20,137 nt of DNA from Nitrospirales bacterium (GTDB lineage: Bacteria > Nitrospirota > Nitrospiria > Nitrospirales > UBA8639). The DNA is taken from assembly GCA_029261305.1 (NCBI GenBank), contig JAJDBO010000087.1, positions 1 to 20,137 of the forward strand, written 5' to 3'. This document shows, in pieces, positions 7,984 to 15,169 of this stretch (positions are counted from its first letter, which is position 1; every line of letters begins with the position of its first letter). The notes below the pieces were generated by a model. It was not told the DNA's origin, did not search any database, and saw nothing but the letters and a program-made list of their open reading frames with translations. The position numbers were made by a program, and so were the translations under genes.

Positions 7984-9321
7984 ATGCCCTACCAGGTTTT
8001 CATTGAGACGTTCGGGTGCCAAATGAATGAGTATGACACGGAGCTTGTGCGTTCCTTGTTGACGAAAAATGGGTTCGCGTTTACTGGGGACCAATCACAA
8101 GCCGACGTGGTGCTTATGAATACCTGCGCCATTAGAGAAAATGCCCACAACAAGGTGTATGGTCACCTGGGTGAATGTCGAGTCCTGAAACGAGAACGCA
8201 AGGTCGTGGTGGGAGTCTTGGGGTGTATGGCGCAGAATCTCAAAAAAGAATTGATGGAATCCGACCCAGTGATCGATGTCCTTGTGGGCCCCGATGGCTA
8301 CCGACAATTGCCGGAGTTGCTCACTCGCGCCCTTGAGCACCAGGAGAAAAGTTTGGCCGTTGATCTTTCAGAATATGAAACCTATGAATACATTCTCCCG
8401 GATCGTGGTCCTGGAGTGAATGCGTGGATCGCAGTTATGCGAGGCTGCGATAATTTTTGCTCATTTTGTGTAGTGCCATACACGCGTGGACGAGAGCGGT
8501 CTCGAACTCCCGAAGGGATACTCGAAGAAGCCCAATCGTTAGTGTCGCGAGGGTATAAACAAATCACGCTCCTTGGCCAGAACGTGAATTCCTATTCCTC
8601 GAAGAGCTGGGATTTTTCGCGATTGCTGACGGCCGTTGCCGATATCCCAGGGATTGAACGGGTTCGATTTACCTCGCCGCACCCCAAAGATTTCCCCCCT
8701 TCATTGTTAGAGGCCGTGGCTCAGCACCCACGTATCTGCCGTCAAATTCATTTACCTCTCCAAGCTGGGAACGATCGAATTCTCGAATTGATGGGCCGAT
8801 CGTATACTCGGAAGGATTTCCTCTCTTTAGTGGAGGATATTCGCCGCCGAGGTGATATTGCGCTGAGTACGGATGTGATTTGTGGGTTTTGTTCAGAAAC
8901 CGATGCGGAGTACCTCGAGACTTATGAGTTGTTGAAGGAGTTAGAGTTTCAGGCTGCCTATATTTTTAAATATTCGGAGCGAAAGCATACCATTGCCAAT
9001 CGAAAGTATGCGGACGATGTCCCGGCACAAGTGAAGACAGAGCGAGTCGCGCGGCTCATCGATTTACAAAAGGACATTTCATCAAAACTCAATCACCGTC
9101 TCATTGGGAAGAATGTTGATGTGCTTATCGAAGGCCATGCCAAAAAGTCACGGGATCAATGGATGGGGCATACTGAAAGTAATGTGACCGTGGTATGGAA
9201 TAAGCCAGATTCCTTCGCTCAGCCAGGTAATCTTGTCCCCGTGGCGGTTGCCGAGGCGTCAGCATCAACGCTCTTTGGAACACGTGTCGCTTCCCCATTG
9301 TCTCTGATCTGTTCTGACTAG
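7984..9321 (+). CDS. miaB: tRNA-2-methylthio-N6-dimethylallyladenosine synthase
   Basis: Radical-SAM methylthiotransferase that converts i6A37 to ms2i6A37 in tRNAs reading UNN codons. The 445 residues contain the full family pattern: C12 (FGCQMNEYD), C48 (NTCAIRE) and C81 (LGCMAQ) for the auxiliary cluster, C155-x3-C159-x2-C162 (CDNFCSFC) for the radical-SAM cluster, followed by VPYTRGRERSR, and a TRAM RNA-binding domain from about residue 375. The usual GFPGET motif reads GFCSET here (residues in CGFCSETDAEY), a variant also seen in other phyla. The start ATG has AAGGA ten bases upstream. It sits directly behind mtaB, which performs the same chemistry on the other A37 modification. A small inverted repeat (CCTGA-GTT-TCAGG, 9341-9353) follows the stop and could be a weak terminator. 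Confidence 0.95.
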   Translation: MPYQVFIETFGCQMNEYDTELVRSLLTKNGFAFTGDQSQADVVLMNTCAIRENAHNKVYGHLGECRVLKRERKVVVGVLGCMAQNLKKELMESDPVIDVLVGPDGYRQLPELLTRALEHQEKSLAVDLSEYETYEYILPDRGPGVNAWIAVMRGCDNFCSFCVVPYTRGRERSRTPEGILEEAQSLVSRGYKQITLLGQNVNSYSSKSWDFSRLLTAVADIPGIERVRFTSPHPKDFPPSLLEAVAQHPRICRQIHLPLQAGNDRILELMGRSYTRKDFLSLVEDIRRRGDIALSTDVICGFCSETDAEYLETYELLKELEFQAAYIFKYSERKHTIANRKYADDVPAQVKTERVARLIDLQKDISSKLNHRLIGKNVDVLIEGHAKKSRDQWMGHTESNVTVVWNKPDSFAQPGNLVPVAVAEASASTLFGTRVASPLSLICSD

Positions 9322-9553
9322 AAGACTGCGTTCCCTGCCCCCTGAGTTTCAGGCTTGGTTTCTCTGCTTGTGCTTGACCGCCCGGAAGTATTTCGTGTTT
9401 GCCCGAATAAAGTAAATCCACCATACGTAGAATCGCCAGATGCATCATGCCCAGTTCAGGGTTGGCCAAATAACCGTCTCTGTTCATTATGCTTAAGTCG
9501 TGTTCGATTTCACCGATAATTATCAAAATGAACCACTTAACATACATTGACAT
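9125..9553 (-). CDS. Doubtful ORF antisense to the end of miaB, possibly a small or decaying gene
   Basis: A 142-codon open frame. The first 77 codons (9553-9322) lie in the gap between miaB and the HDOD gene and read like a natural protein, with a hydrophobic start (MYVKWFILIII) and the segment NPELGMMHLAILRMVDLL. The remaining 65 codons run antisense through the 3' end of miaB and look like shadow translation. A 197-bp tail-to-tail overlap is unusual. No strong ribosome binding site precedes the ATG at 9553; a GGAG lies about 17 bases upstream. Either a small protein gene that has lost its original stop or a chance frame. I recognise no family. Confidence 0.3.
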   Translation of the reverse strand: MSMYVKWFILIIIGEIEHDLSIMNRDGYLANPELGMMHLAILRMVDLLYSGKHEILPGGQAQAEKPSLKLRGQGTQSSSQNRSETMGKRHVFQRALMLTPRQPPRGQDYLAERRNLAYSIPRSHYFQYAPSIDPVTFWHGLR

Positions 9554-9618
9554 GCCACTATGTGTACTCCGCTTTCAGAAGACAGTCTGAATGATGGCCA
9601 AAGAAAGGTGGATGCGGG

Positions 9619-10572
9619 ATGACTCCTGAACTTATTCAACGAATCAAAAATTGCAAAACCCTCCCAGCGATTCCTGCGTTGCCCTTGCAAGTCCTACAGA
9701 TGTGTCGTAGCGAGGATGCGGATATTAAGAAGATGGGGGATTTAATCAGTAACGATCCTACTTTTGTTGCCAAAGTGTTGAATGTGGCCAACTCCAGTTT
9801 TTATGGCGGATCGCGGCATAAAGTCACGACGGTCACTCAAGCGATTACATTGTTGGGCATGAATTCCATTGCGACCTTAGCCTTTTGTTTTTCGTTATAT
9901 CGTGATCTGCGTCGACATGGGGCTTCAGGGTTTGATCACAATCAGTATTGGCGTCGGTCCTTGCTGTCTAGCGTCTCTGGTCGAGTTATTGGGACATGGG
10001 CGAAGATCATCGATTGTGAAGAAATCTTTCTGGCAGCCTTACTACAAGATATTGGGTCCCTGGTGTTAAGTGAAACGCATACTGATGTGTATGGGGCCAT
10101 CATGACTCAGGCCGAAAAAAATCATTCCCGCCTACTCGAACTCGAAAGAGAAAAAATTGGAGCAGATCATAGTGAAGTGGGGGCCTGGTTGGCGGAAAAT
10201 TGGCAGTTGCCTGATTTACTTCAGGCCGCCATTCGGTGCAGTCATGATCCCTTAGAAATGGATGTTCCGGAAGAATTCATGCCCGTTGTGAAAACCGTGG
10301 CCTTTTCGGGACGATTAGCGGATATTTGGTGTGATCCCCAAACCGAACAGGCCACGGAGCAAGCGGCGATTGCCGCGCAATCCATGCTCGGCATGGAATA
10401 TCAAGACTTAGAAACATGCCTCGATAGTATTGCCACTGGGTTTTTAGAAATGTCAGGGATTTTCCAAATCGATTTAGGAAATCCCCAAGAAATTGACGCA
10501 ATACTAAAAACTGCCAAAACGACCCTTCGATCTCTTTCAGCAGAGGCTCCGCAACCAGCAGCCGTTTCCTAA
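9619..10572 (+). CDS. HDOD-domain signalling protein
   Basis: Cytoplasmic regulator of the HDOD family, a degenerate relative of HD-type phosphohydrolases that acts in signal transduction rather than as an enzyme. The domain covers about residues 10-205 of 317: LPAIPALPLQVLQ at 15-27, the ISNDPTFVAKVLNVANSSFYG block at 43-63, and the segment LLQDIG at 141-146, where the HD catalytic pair reads QD (Q143, D144), so metal-dependent hydrolysis is unlikely. The C-terminal 110 residues have no known domain. The ATG is preceded by AAAGGTGGATG. The gene appears monocistronic: 297 bp from miaB and about 330 bp from the next gene, which lies on the other strand. Such proteins often work with two-component or c-di-GMP circuits; the target cannot be deduced here. 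Confidence 0.88.
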   Translation: MTPELIQRIKNCKTLPAIPALPLQVLQMCRSEDADIKKMGDLISNDPTFVAKVLNVANSSFYGGSRHKVTTVTQAITLLGMNSIATLAFCFSLYRDLRRHGASGFDHNQYWRRSLLSSVSGRVIGTWAKIIDCEEIFLAALLQDIGSLVLSETHTDVYGAIMTQAEKNHSRLLELEREKIGADHSEVGAWLAENWQLPDLLQAAIRCSHDPLEMDVPEEFMPVVKTVAFSGRLADIWCDPQTEQATEQAAIAAQSMLGMEYQDLETCLDSIATGFLEMSGIFQIDLGNPQEIDAILKTAKTTLRSLSAEAPQPAAVS

Positions 10573-10901
10573 GAGTTTTATCCCCTCATTTTGGTTGTCA
10601 ATTCCAAGAAGATGCCTTGAGCCGGGCTGTCCGCTCCCTGGCCTGCCGATTCCTTTTTCTGGTCCTTCCTCCATCCAATTCAGGAATAAAATCGTAGGAT
10701 GATAGCTTGATAGAGACTGGCGTTATTTGGTGTGCCAATCATTTCTCAAATGAAAACAGGACTCTTTCGCTATTTGGTTAGAGAGTGTGAGTCTTATATT
10801 TACGGGAATGTATGAAAAATCGCAGGTAGAGAGATCAAGAAGGCTTGCGAGTAGTAAATTTAAAACGTGCTTTGAATTTTTAGCAAAAACGTAGGAAGCA
10901 A
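10573..10901. other. Intergenic region between the convergent HDOD and STAS genes
   Basis: About 330 bases between two gene ends that face each other. I find no ORF with coding character, no RNA gene and no strong hairpin followed by a T run. A repeated aaaacgt (about 10862-10868 and again about 10885) near the STAS gene end is too short to interpret. Confidence 0.5.
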
Positions 10902-11240
10902 TTAATGGGCGATCGGGGCAATGGCTTCTTCAATAGAATTATAGCTTGGAATAAGTTTGGGCATAGCCACCATGTCCAAAATCATTCGAACCTCTGGTTG
11001 TGGGTTCACCAGGCTCAGCTTGCCGCCTTTTGCTTTAAACTTGTTGTGGTTGACTGCAAGAAGCCCCAAAGCGGCGCTATCCACGATTGGGACTCCTGCC
11101 AAATTAAGGATGAGGTGCGAAGTGCCTGAATCCATCGCGTTATCGATGGCAAGTTGAACATCTTGTTTTGCCGTCGAATCAAACCGTCCGGATAAATCCA
11201 ACACGACAGCATTATCAATATTTCGAGCTGAAACCGGCAT
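10902..11240 (-). CDS. STAS-domain anti-sigma factor antagonist
   Basis: A 112-residue single-domain STAS protein of the SpoIIAA/RsbV type. In partner-switching systems the unphosphorylated form binds an anti-sigma kinase and releases the sigma factor or another target; phosphorylation of a conserved serine stops this. Seen: the domain spans the whole protein, with VVLDLSGRFD near the start and the phosphorylation loop VDSAALGLL, where S55 after D54 is the expected site. The ATG is preceded by GGAGGTG five bases upstream, a very strong ribosome binding site. A likely partner, a response regulator fused to an RsbW-like ATPase, lies about 600 bp away and is transcribed divergently, with tRNA-Arg between them. 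Confidence 0.92.
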   Translation of the reverse strand: MPVSARNIDNAVVLDLSGRFDSTAKQDVQLAIDNAMDSGTSHLILNLAGVPIVDSAALGLLAVNHNKFKAKGGKLSLVNPQPEVRMILDMVAMPKLIPSYNSIEEAIAPIAH

Positions 11241-11381
11241 TCTGACACCTCCATGTTTATATCCGCAGTAGCAGTATCGGTCGAATATGGCTTGAGCTAA
11301 ACTAGGGAAATGACCTTACCGTTGGTTCTGCTTGATGGGTGGGAACTTCCCAATGTTTCACATTCCATTGAGGTGAGTCAG

Positions 11382-11411
11382 TTGACGATGGAACGAGAAG
11401 ATCGGTATAAC
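11382..11411 (+). promoter_or_regulatory. Likely promoter of tRNA-Arg
   Basis: TTGACG (11382-11387), an 18-bp spacer and TATAAC (11406-11411), each a five-of-six match to consensus, lie about 60 bp upstream of the tRNA on the same strand. Confidence 0.5.
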
Positions 11412-11471
11412 GAATCCGTTGAGTTTATCCCTGATCCAATTTTTCCTGCCAAATTGCCTTCAAAGATTTTC

Positions 11472-11547
11472 GCGCCCGTAGCTCAATGGATAGAGCACTT
11501 GACTACGGATCAAGAGGTTACTGGTTCGACTCCAGTCGGGCGCACCA
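11472..11547 (+). tRNA. tRNA-Arg (anticodon ACG)
   Basis: A complete 76-base cloverleaf. The acceptor stem GCGCCCG pairs perfectly with CGGGCGC. The D arm is GCTC/GAGC, the anticodon arm CTTGA/TCAAG has loop CTACGGA with anticodon ACG, the variable loop has five bases, and the T arm ACTGG/CCAGT has loop TTCGACT. The CCA tail is encoded. ACG is normally edited to ICG by TadA and reads CGU, CGC and CGA. Five T residues follow the CCA directly and may help terminate transcription. Confidence 0.97.
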
Positions 11548-11836
11548 TTTTTACCGTTTCCTCCAAGCTGTCAGACCGAATCAAGATGTTGTTTGCGTTT
11601 TAGGTTACCTTTTATTGAGGGCCTTTGTCCTTCTTCGCATAGGTACGGAGTGTGATCCTCGGTTATTTCGACCTCACTTTCAGTAACTCAACAGCTCAGT
11701 AGATTTCTCAGAGGATTATCCTCACACCGAAAAAAATGCAGACTAACTTTAAGGTATTCCCAAAAGATCCGAAAATAGTTGGGAAGCACAGTTGTGAGTG
11801 ATATCAAGACGTACCCTAAATGTAGTGAGGTGATTG

Positions 11837-12784
11837 ATGGGATCGACAGGAACGACAATCCTTGCGGTGGATGATAAACAAACGAATCTGTTGATGTTGG
11901 AAACTATGCTTCAAGCAGAAGAGTATCAGGTGGTAACTGCCAATGATGGGGTGGAGGCCTGGGAGCGATTACAACAAGAGGGGGCACGGTTTCAGGCTGT
12001 TCTTTTGGACCGGATCATGCCGAATATGGATGGGTTGCAGGTCCTGGAGAAAATGAAAGGTGATCCCAACCTAAAAAACATTCCCGTGATTATGCAAACC
12101 AGCGCCGATGCGACCCATGAGGTGTTGGAGGGAATCCAAGCTGGTGCGTATTACTATCTCACTAAGCCGTATCAGAGAAAAGTCTTATTGGGCATCGTGA
12201 GTGCGGCCCTGAAAGACTATCGGTCCCATCAGTCTCTTCAGGCGGAAGTTCGAAACAATGCTCGCACATGGAATTTTCTTGAGTCTGGAATATTTCGATT
12301 TCGGACATTGGCTGAGGCAAAAGAACTTGCTCCGTTATTGGCTAATGGCTGCCCTGAGCCCGAACGGGTGGTGTTTGGGCTAGGAGAATTGTTAGTCAAT
12401 GCGGTCGAACATGGCAATCTCCAGATTTCCTATGAGGAAAAATCCCGATTAGATGATGAAGGCCAATTAGATGAAGAAATAGAACGACGGTTGGTAATGC
12501 CTGAATATGCCAGTAAATTTGTGGAGGTCACCTTTGTGCGTCGAGAAGGCTCCATTGAAATTACGGTGACAGATCACGGCGAGGGGTTTGATTGGCAATC
12601 CTATTTATCCTTAGATGAAAATCGAGCGTTTGATAGTCATGGCCGGGGCATTGCCATGGCAAAAATTCTCAGTTTCGATGCACTCCAATACCGAGGGAAT
12701 GGCAACCAGGTGGTGTGTACGGTTTTTAATGCTCCCCAAAAACTATCAGAATCTGTCCTCGCGGTTGGGGCAATGACGGAATAA
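11837..12784 (+). CDS. Response regulator fused to an RsbW-like serine kinase/ATPase domain
   Basis: 315 residues. The N-terminal receiver domain (about 5-125) carries the acidic pair in AVDDKQ, the phospho-acceptor D58 in VLLDRIMPNMDG, and K110 in LTKPY. After a short linker comes a GHKL ATPase of the anti-sigma kinase type: N-box ELLVNAVEHG (N188), TDHGEGFDW (D246) and a glycine loop HGRGIAMAK. There is no dimerisation H-box, so it should phosphorylate a serine on a STAS partner rather than act as a histidine kinase; receiver phosphorylation would control this. The frame also opens at a TTG at 11834, but GAGGTG lies four bases before the ATG at 11837 and only one before the TTG, so I chose the ATG. 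The STAS gene on the other side of the tRNA is an obvious partner candidate. Confidence 0.88.
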   Translation: MGSTGTTILAVDDKQTNLLMLETMLQAEEYQVVTANDGVEAWERLQQEGARFQAVLLDRIMPNMDGLQVLEKMKGDPNLKNIPVIMQTSADATHEVLEGIQAGAYYYLTKPYQRKVLLGIVSAALKDYRSHQSLQAEVRNNARTWNFLESGIFRFRTLAEAKELAPLLANGCPEPERVVFGLGELLVNAVEHGNLQISYEEKSRLDDEGQLDEEIERRLVMPEYASKFVEVTFVRREGSIEITVTDHGEGFDWQSYLSLDENRAFDSHGRGIAMAKILSFDALQYRGNGNQVVCTVFNAPQKLSESVLAVGAMTE

Positions 12785-12895
12785 TTAGTAACTTGCCGTC
12801 TTGTTATACCTTCTCTCCTGTTTCCTTTACAGAAATTGTTATTTCCTACCCTGCGTTGGATTCTTCTGGGCTATGGATAAAGAGAAGGGCATGCA

Positions 12896-12964
12896 ATGAA
12901 TCAAGGAAAATGGTTTATTGAAGATCTTGGCAAGATGGTATTCTCCCGAGCTCAATTCAGGTGA
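12896..12964 (+). CDS. Very short ORF (22 codons), possibly the front part of a broken small gene
   Basis: Starts at ATG with AAGGG six bases upstream and encodes MNQGKWFIEDLGKMVFSRAQ plus two residues before TGA. The same frame continues open after the TGA to a TAA at 13094-13096, giving a helical, charged C-terminal stretch. It may be a leader-like peptide or the N-terminus of a nonsense-mutated gene. No family is recognised. Confidence 0.3.
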   Translation: MNQGKWFIEDLGKMVFSRAQFR

Positions 12965-12971
12965 GAAAGGA

Positions 12972-12989
12972 GTCCTCCGCATGGAGGAC
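12972..12989 (+). other. Perfect hairpin just downstream of the in-frame TGA
   Basis: GTCCTCC and GGAGGAC pair over seven bases with the loop GCAT. The stem begins seven bases after the TGA of the 22-codon ORF, and the ATG of the next short ORF sits at the loop/stem boundary. It could control initiation at that ATG or be a remnant structure. It is not followed by a T run, so it is not an intrinsic terminator. Confidence 0.45.
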
Positions 12990-13091
12990 GAACCACACTT
13001 GGGAAAATATCTGAGGCCATTAGAAGTCGGAAATCATATTTCCCACAAGCAAAAGACGAATTCACCCAAGAAATTAAAAAACAACATTTGA
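12981..13091 (+). CDS. Short ORF (36 codons) with a strong ribosome binding site
   Basis: ATG preceded by AAAGGAG eight bases upstream. It encodes a small basic-tailed peptide beginning MEDEPHLGKYLRPLEV and ending KKLKNNI. It starts 16 bases after the TGA of the 22-codon ORF, so translation could be coupled. Alternatively both are pieces of one older gene shifted between two frames, because the overlapping frame codes for the more protein-like stretch ISEAIRSRKSYFPQAKDEF. No family is recognised. Confidence 0.3.
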   Translation: MEDEPHLGKYLRPLEVGNHISHKQKTNSPKKLKNNI

Positions 13092-13455
13092 AGTAAGTTA
13101 TTCTGAGTTGCCAGGCACCTCGTTCTTCCGGTTTTCCCGCCCACTAGGCATTTGTTGCCTATTTCCCACTTTCAACTTTAGTTTATTCAAACATTCCTAC
13201 TCCTGAATTGTTTTTCCCCAATATCCTCTACGCGCATATTCTTTAAAGTCGTTTCTTGCCTAAGGGCTTAAATTCTTTCGAGTTTGTTCCGATAACAATA
13301 GGGGAGAACTCACTCTAATCAACAAAATCTAATGAAATTCAGACACGATGTGAGAGAAAAGATTCCAGTGGGTAGGAATACTCGGTTCTTGAGAAAAAAA
13401 TAGTGAATATTATTGATACCAGAAATAACATTTCATAAAAGAGGCGGGAATTTTT

Positions 13456-14427
13456 ATGCAAAGTGGGGCTAAACATTCCATGAGGGGGCAGATGAATAAT
13501 ATGACTGTCGCATTAGGCCAGATGAATGGAAAGCAGAATCAAGATCTGCTTCAACCATGGGGGAGTGTGATTATAATGTTGGCGGGGTTGCTCCTTCTAG
13601 CTGGTTGTCAAGGAAGTATAGAGTCGGTGTCCAAACCGAAACCTACGGTGGCGGAATTAGCCGAACCTTCTACTCGAATTTCTTCGGGTCCTGAATCACC
13701 ATCTGTTTCCCCTGTGCCTTCCCGAACCGATTCACCCACTGAAAAATCTTCCGTGAAGTCTCCTGTGGAATTAGTAACTCGTGGTGCTTTGGTGTATCAG
13801 GAACATTGTCGTCGGTGTCATGGCGTGACCGGCCAAGGTAATGGTGAGTTAGCCGCTGACTTGGATCCTCGACCGACCAATTTGGCTGCCGGTGTCTATA
13901 AGTTTCGGAGTACGGCAAGCGGGGCATTGCCGACGGATGCAGACTTATTTCGCATTCTTTCGGTTGGCGTGCCTGGTACGGCCATGTCAGATTTTCAAGA
14001 TTTATCAGTTTCCCAACGACAAGCCTTGGTCAGTTATCTAAAAACTCTTTCCTCAAGGTTTAACGATGAATCCCCTCCGAGTCCTGTTCAGTTCCCTGAA
14101 AACCGTACGGCAACGGATCAGGACTTGGATCGCGGAAAGCAAGTATATGCCGATATGCAGTGTGCGGCTTGTCACGGAGAACAAGGAAAAGGCGATGGTG
14201 AACTGGCAGACGCTCTTAGTGATTCCTCTGGTGTTCCCATTCGTCCGGCCAACCTCACCAAGAAACCATTAAAGAGTGGAGCAGGGCCCGAAGATATTTA
14301 CCGCACGGTCATGACCGGACTTGATGGCACGCCGATGCCGTCTTACGGTGATTCCTTATCTCCGGATCAAGGCCAAGATCTTTCCTTGTATGTATTCTCG
14401 TTATCTCAAAGAAGAGGTGAAAAATAA
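13456..14427 (+). CDS. Diheme c-type cytochrome lipoprotein
   Basis: 323 residues. A hydrophobic segment at about 36-50 ends in the lipobox LAGC, with C51 as the lipidated cysteine, so it is probably anchored in the envelope facing the periplasm. A Ser/Pro-rich linker of about 55 residues follows. Then come two class I cytochrome c domains: CRRCH (C118, C121, H122) with the likely axial Met177 in GTAMSDF, and CAACH (C236, C239, H240) with Met294 in GTPMPSY. Each would hold one covalent haem and pass electrons. The 34-residue stretch before the signal segment is long for a lipoprotein, so a later start (Met16 or Met23) is possible; the first ATG has AAGAGGCGGG upstream. It is the first gene of the operon; its TAA overlaps the next ATG by one base. 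Confidence 0.9.
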   Translation: MQSGAKHSMRGQMNNMTVALGQMNGKQNQDLLQPWGSVIIMLAGLLLLAGCQGSIESVSKPKPTVAELAEPSTRISSGPESPSVSPVPSRTDSPTEKSSVKSPVELVTRGALVYQEHCRRCHGVTGQGNGELAADLDPRPTNLAAGVYKFRSTASGALPTDADLFRILSVGVPGTAMSDFQDLSVSQRQALVSYLKTLSSRFNDESPPSPVQFPENRTATDQDLDRGKQVYADMQCAACHGEQGKGDGELADALSDSSGVPIRPANLTKKPLKSGAGPEDIYRTVMTGLDGTPMPSYGDSLSPDQGQDLSLYVFSLSQRRGEK

Positions 14428-15155
14428 TGTTAACAGCCATCAGAATACTGGTAATGGTGCTCCTCTGGTCCAGCGTTGGCGGAGTTGAAATCGCCAAAGC
14501 GTACGAAGCCGTTGATGGCTTTCAGGGCACAATGGTCAAGGGACGCATCACGTTCCATGGGAATGTCCCTCAACCGGAACAATACGATGTCCGTCGAGAT
14601 TTCAAATTTTGTGGGGAGACCATGGTCGTGGTTCCTATGGAGATGAACCCGGATTCACACGGCGTATCAAATGTCGTGGTGAGTATTGAAGGAATCGAAA
14701 AAGGGAAAACTATTCAAGGTCAACAATCAGCTCCGCTAATGAATAAACAATGTCGGTTTGAGCCTCTTACGCAGGCGGCGACGGTCAATGCCAAGCTAGA
14801 AATTTCGAGTGAGGACCCGGTTCTTCATAATACCCATCTTCGCATGAATGAAAAAACATTTTTGAATATTGCTTTACCTCCCAAAGGTCGAGTTATTCAA
14901 AAAGTATTGAAAAAACCAGGTCGTTTGGAAGTCCGATGCGATGCCCACAAATTCATGCATGCGACGATTCACGTCTTTCCTCACCCATATTTTGCTTTGA
15001 CCAACAAAGACGGTGAATTCGAAATCTCTGGTGTGCCAGCGGGGGATTACCAACTGACGCTGTGGCATAAGGTGGTCGGCACGATCAAAAAACCAATTGC
15101 GGTTCCATCTTCTGGCGAGATGGCTCTGTCTATCGATCTCAGCGATTCCAAGTAG
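14427..15155 (+). CDS. Exported cupredoxin (amicyanin-like copper site) with C-terminal carboxypeptidase-regulatory-like domain
   Basis: 242 residues with a signal peptide (hydrophobic about 5-20, cleavage likely after AKA, residue 25). The centre resembles a cupredoxin: HNTH at 134-137 and CDAHKFMH at 171-178 give H134, C171, H174 and M177, the same C-x2-H-x2-M spacing as the type 1 copper site of amicyanin. From about residue 185, [20 protein letters not shown] is a typical carboxypeptidase-regulatory-like beta-sandwich. C62 and C109 could form a disulfide. Proteins of this layout are often labelled methylamine utilization protein, but no methylamine dehydrogenase genes are present, so that label is not justified here. 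The start codon overlaps the cytochrome stop (TAATG), implying coupled translation. A role as periplasmic copper electron carrier or copper binder is inferred. Confidence 0.82.
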   Translation: MLTAIRILVMVLLWSSVGGVEIAKAYEAVDGFQGTMVKGRITFHGNVPQPEQYDVRRDFKFCGETMVVVPMEMNPDSHGVSNVVVSIEGIEKGKTIQGQQSAPLMNKQCRFEPLTQAATVNAKLEISSEDPVLHNTHLRMNEKTFLNIALPPKGRVIQKVLKKPGRLEVRCDAHKFMHATIHVFPHPYFALTNKDGEFEISGVPAGDYQLTLWHKVVGTIKKPIAVPSSGEMALSIDLSDSK

Positions 15156-15169
15156 GAGTATTTGATCGC

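Larger units (their letters stand above)
12785..13455. other. Long non-coding or decayed interval before the cytochrome operon
   Basis: About 670 bases with no full-size gene. Two very short ORFs occupy 12896-13091. A perfect six-base inverted repeat with a five-base loop (TAGGCA-TTTGT-TGCCTA, 13145-13161) may be a weak terminator. A smaller inverted repeat (TTGTT-ccgat-AACAA, 13284-13298) lies about 160 bp before the operon and could be an operator. The last 100 bases are A/T-rich, as expected near a promoter, but I cannot assign -35 and -10 elements with confidence. Confidence 0.6.

Noticed and set aside
8878..8910. Degenerate GFPGET motif (GFCSET) in MiaB as a sign of lost activity
   Set aside because: All six cluster cysteines and the rest of the protein are intact, and similar GFC-x-ET variants are known to me from other phyla.
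11310..11603. Plus-strand frame reading through tRNA-Arg
   Set aside because: It overlaps the tRNA completely and its protein looks random; the tRNA cloverleaf is certain.
11472..11836. Integration site of a mobile element at the tRNA-Arg 3' end
   Set aside because: No repeat of the tRNA 3' end, no integrase and no change of gene style nearby.
12962..12989. Selenocysteine codon with a bacterial SECIS element
   Set aside because: The hairpin is short, the codon context lacks known selenoprotein motifs, and a nonsense mutation or separate small ORFs are simpler; kept only as one alternative within a finding.
13145..13161. Intrinsic terminator at TAGGCA-TTTGT-TGCCTA
   Set aside because: The stem is only six base pairs, partly A/T, and only three T residues follow; too weak to call.
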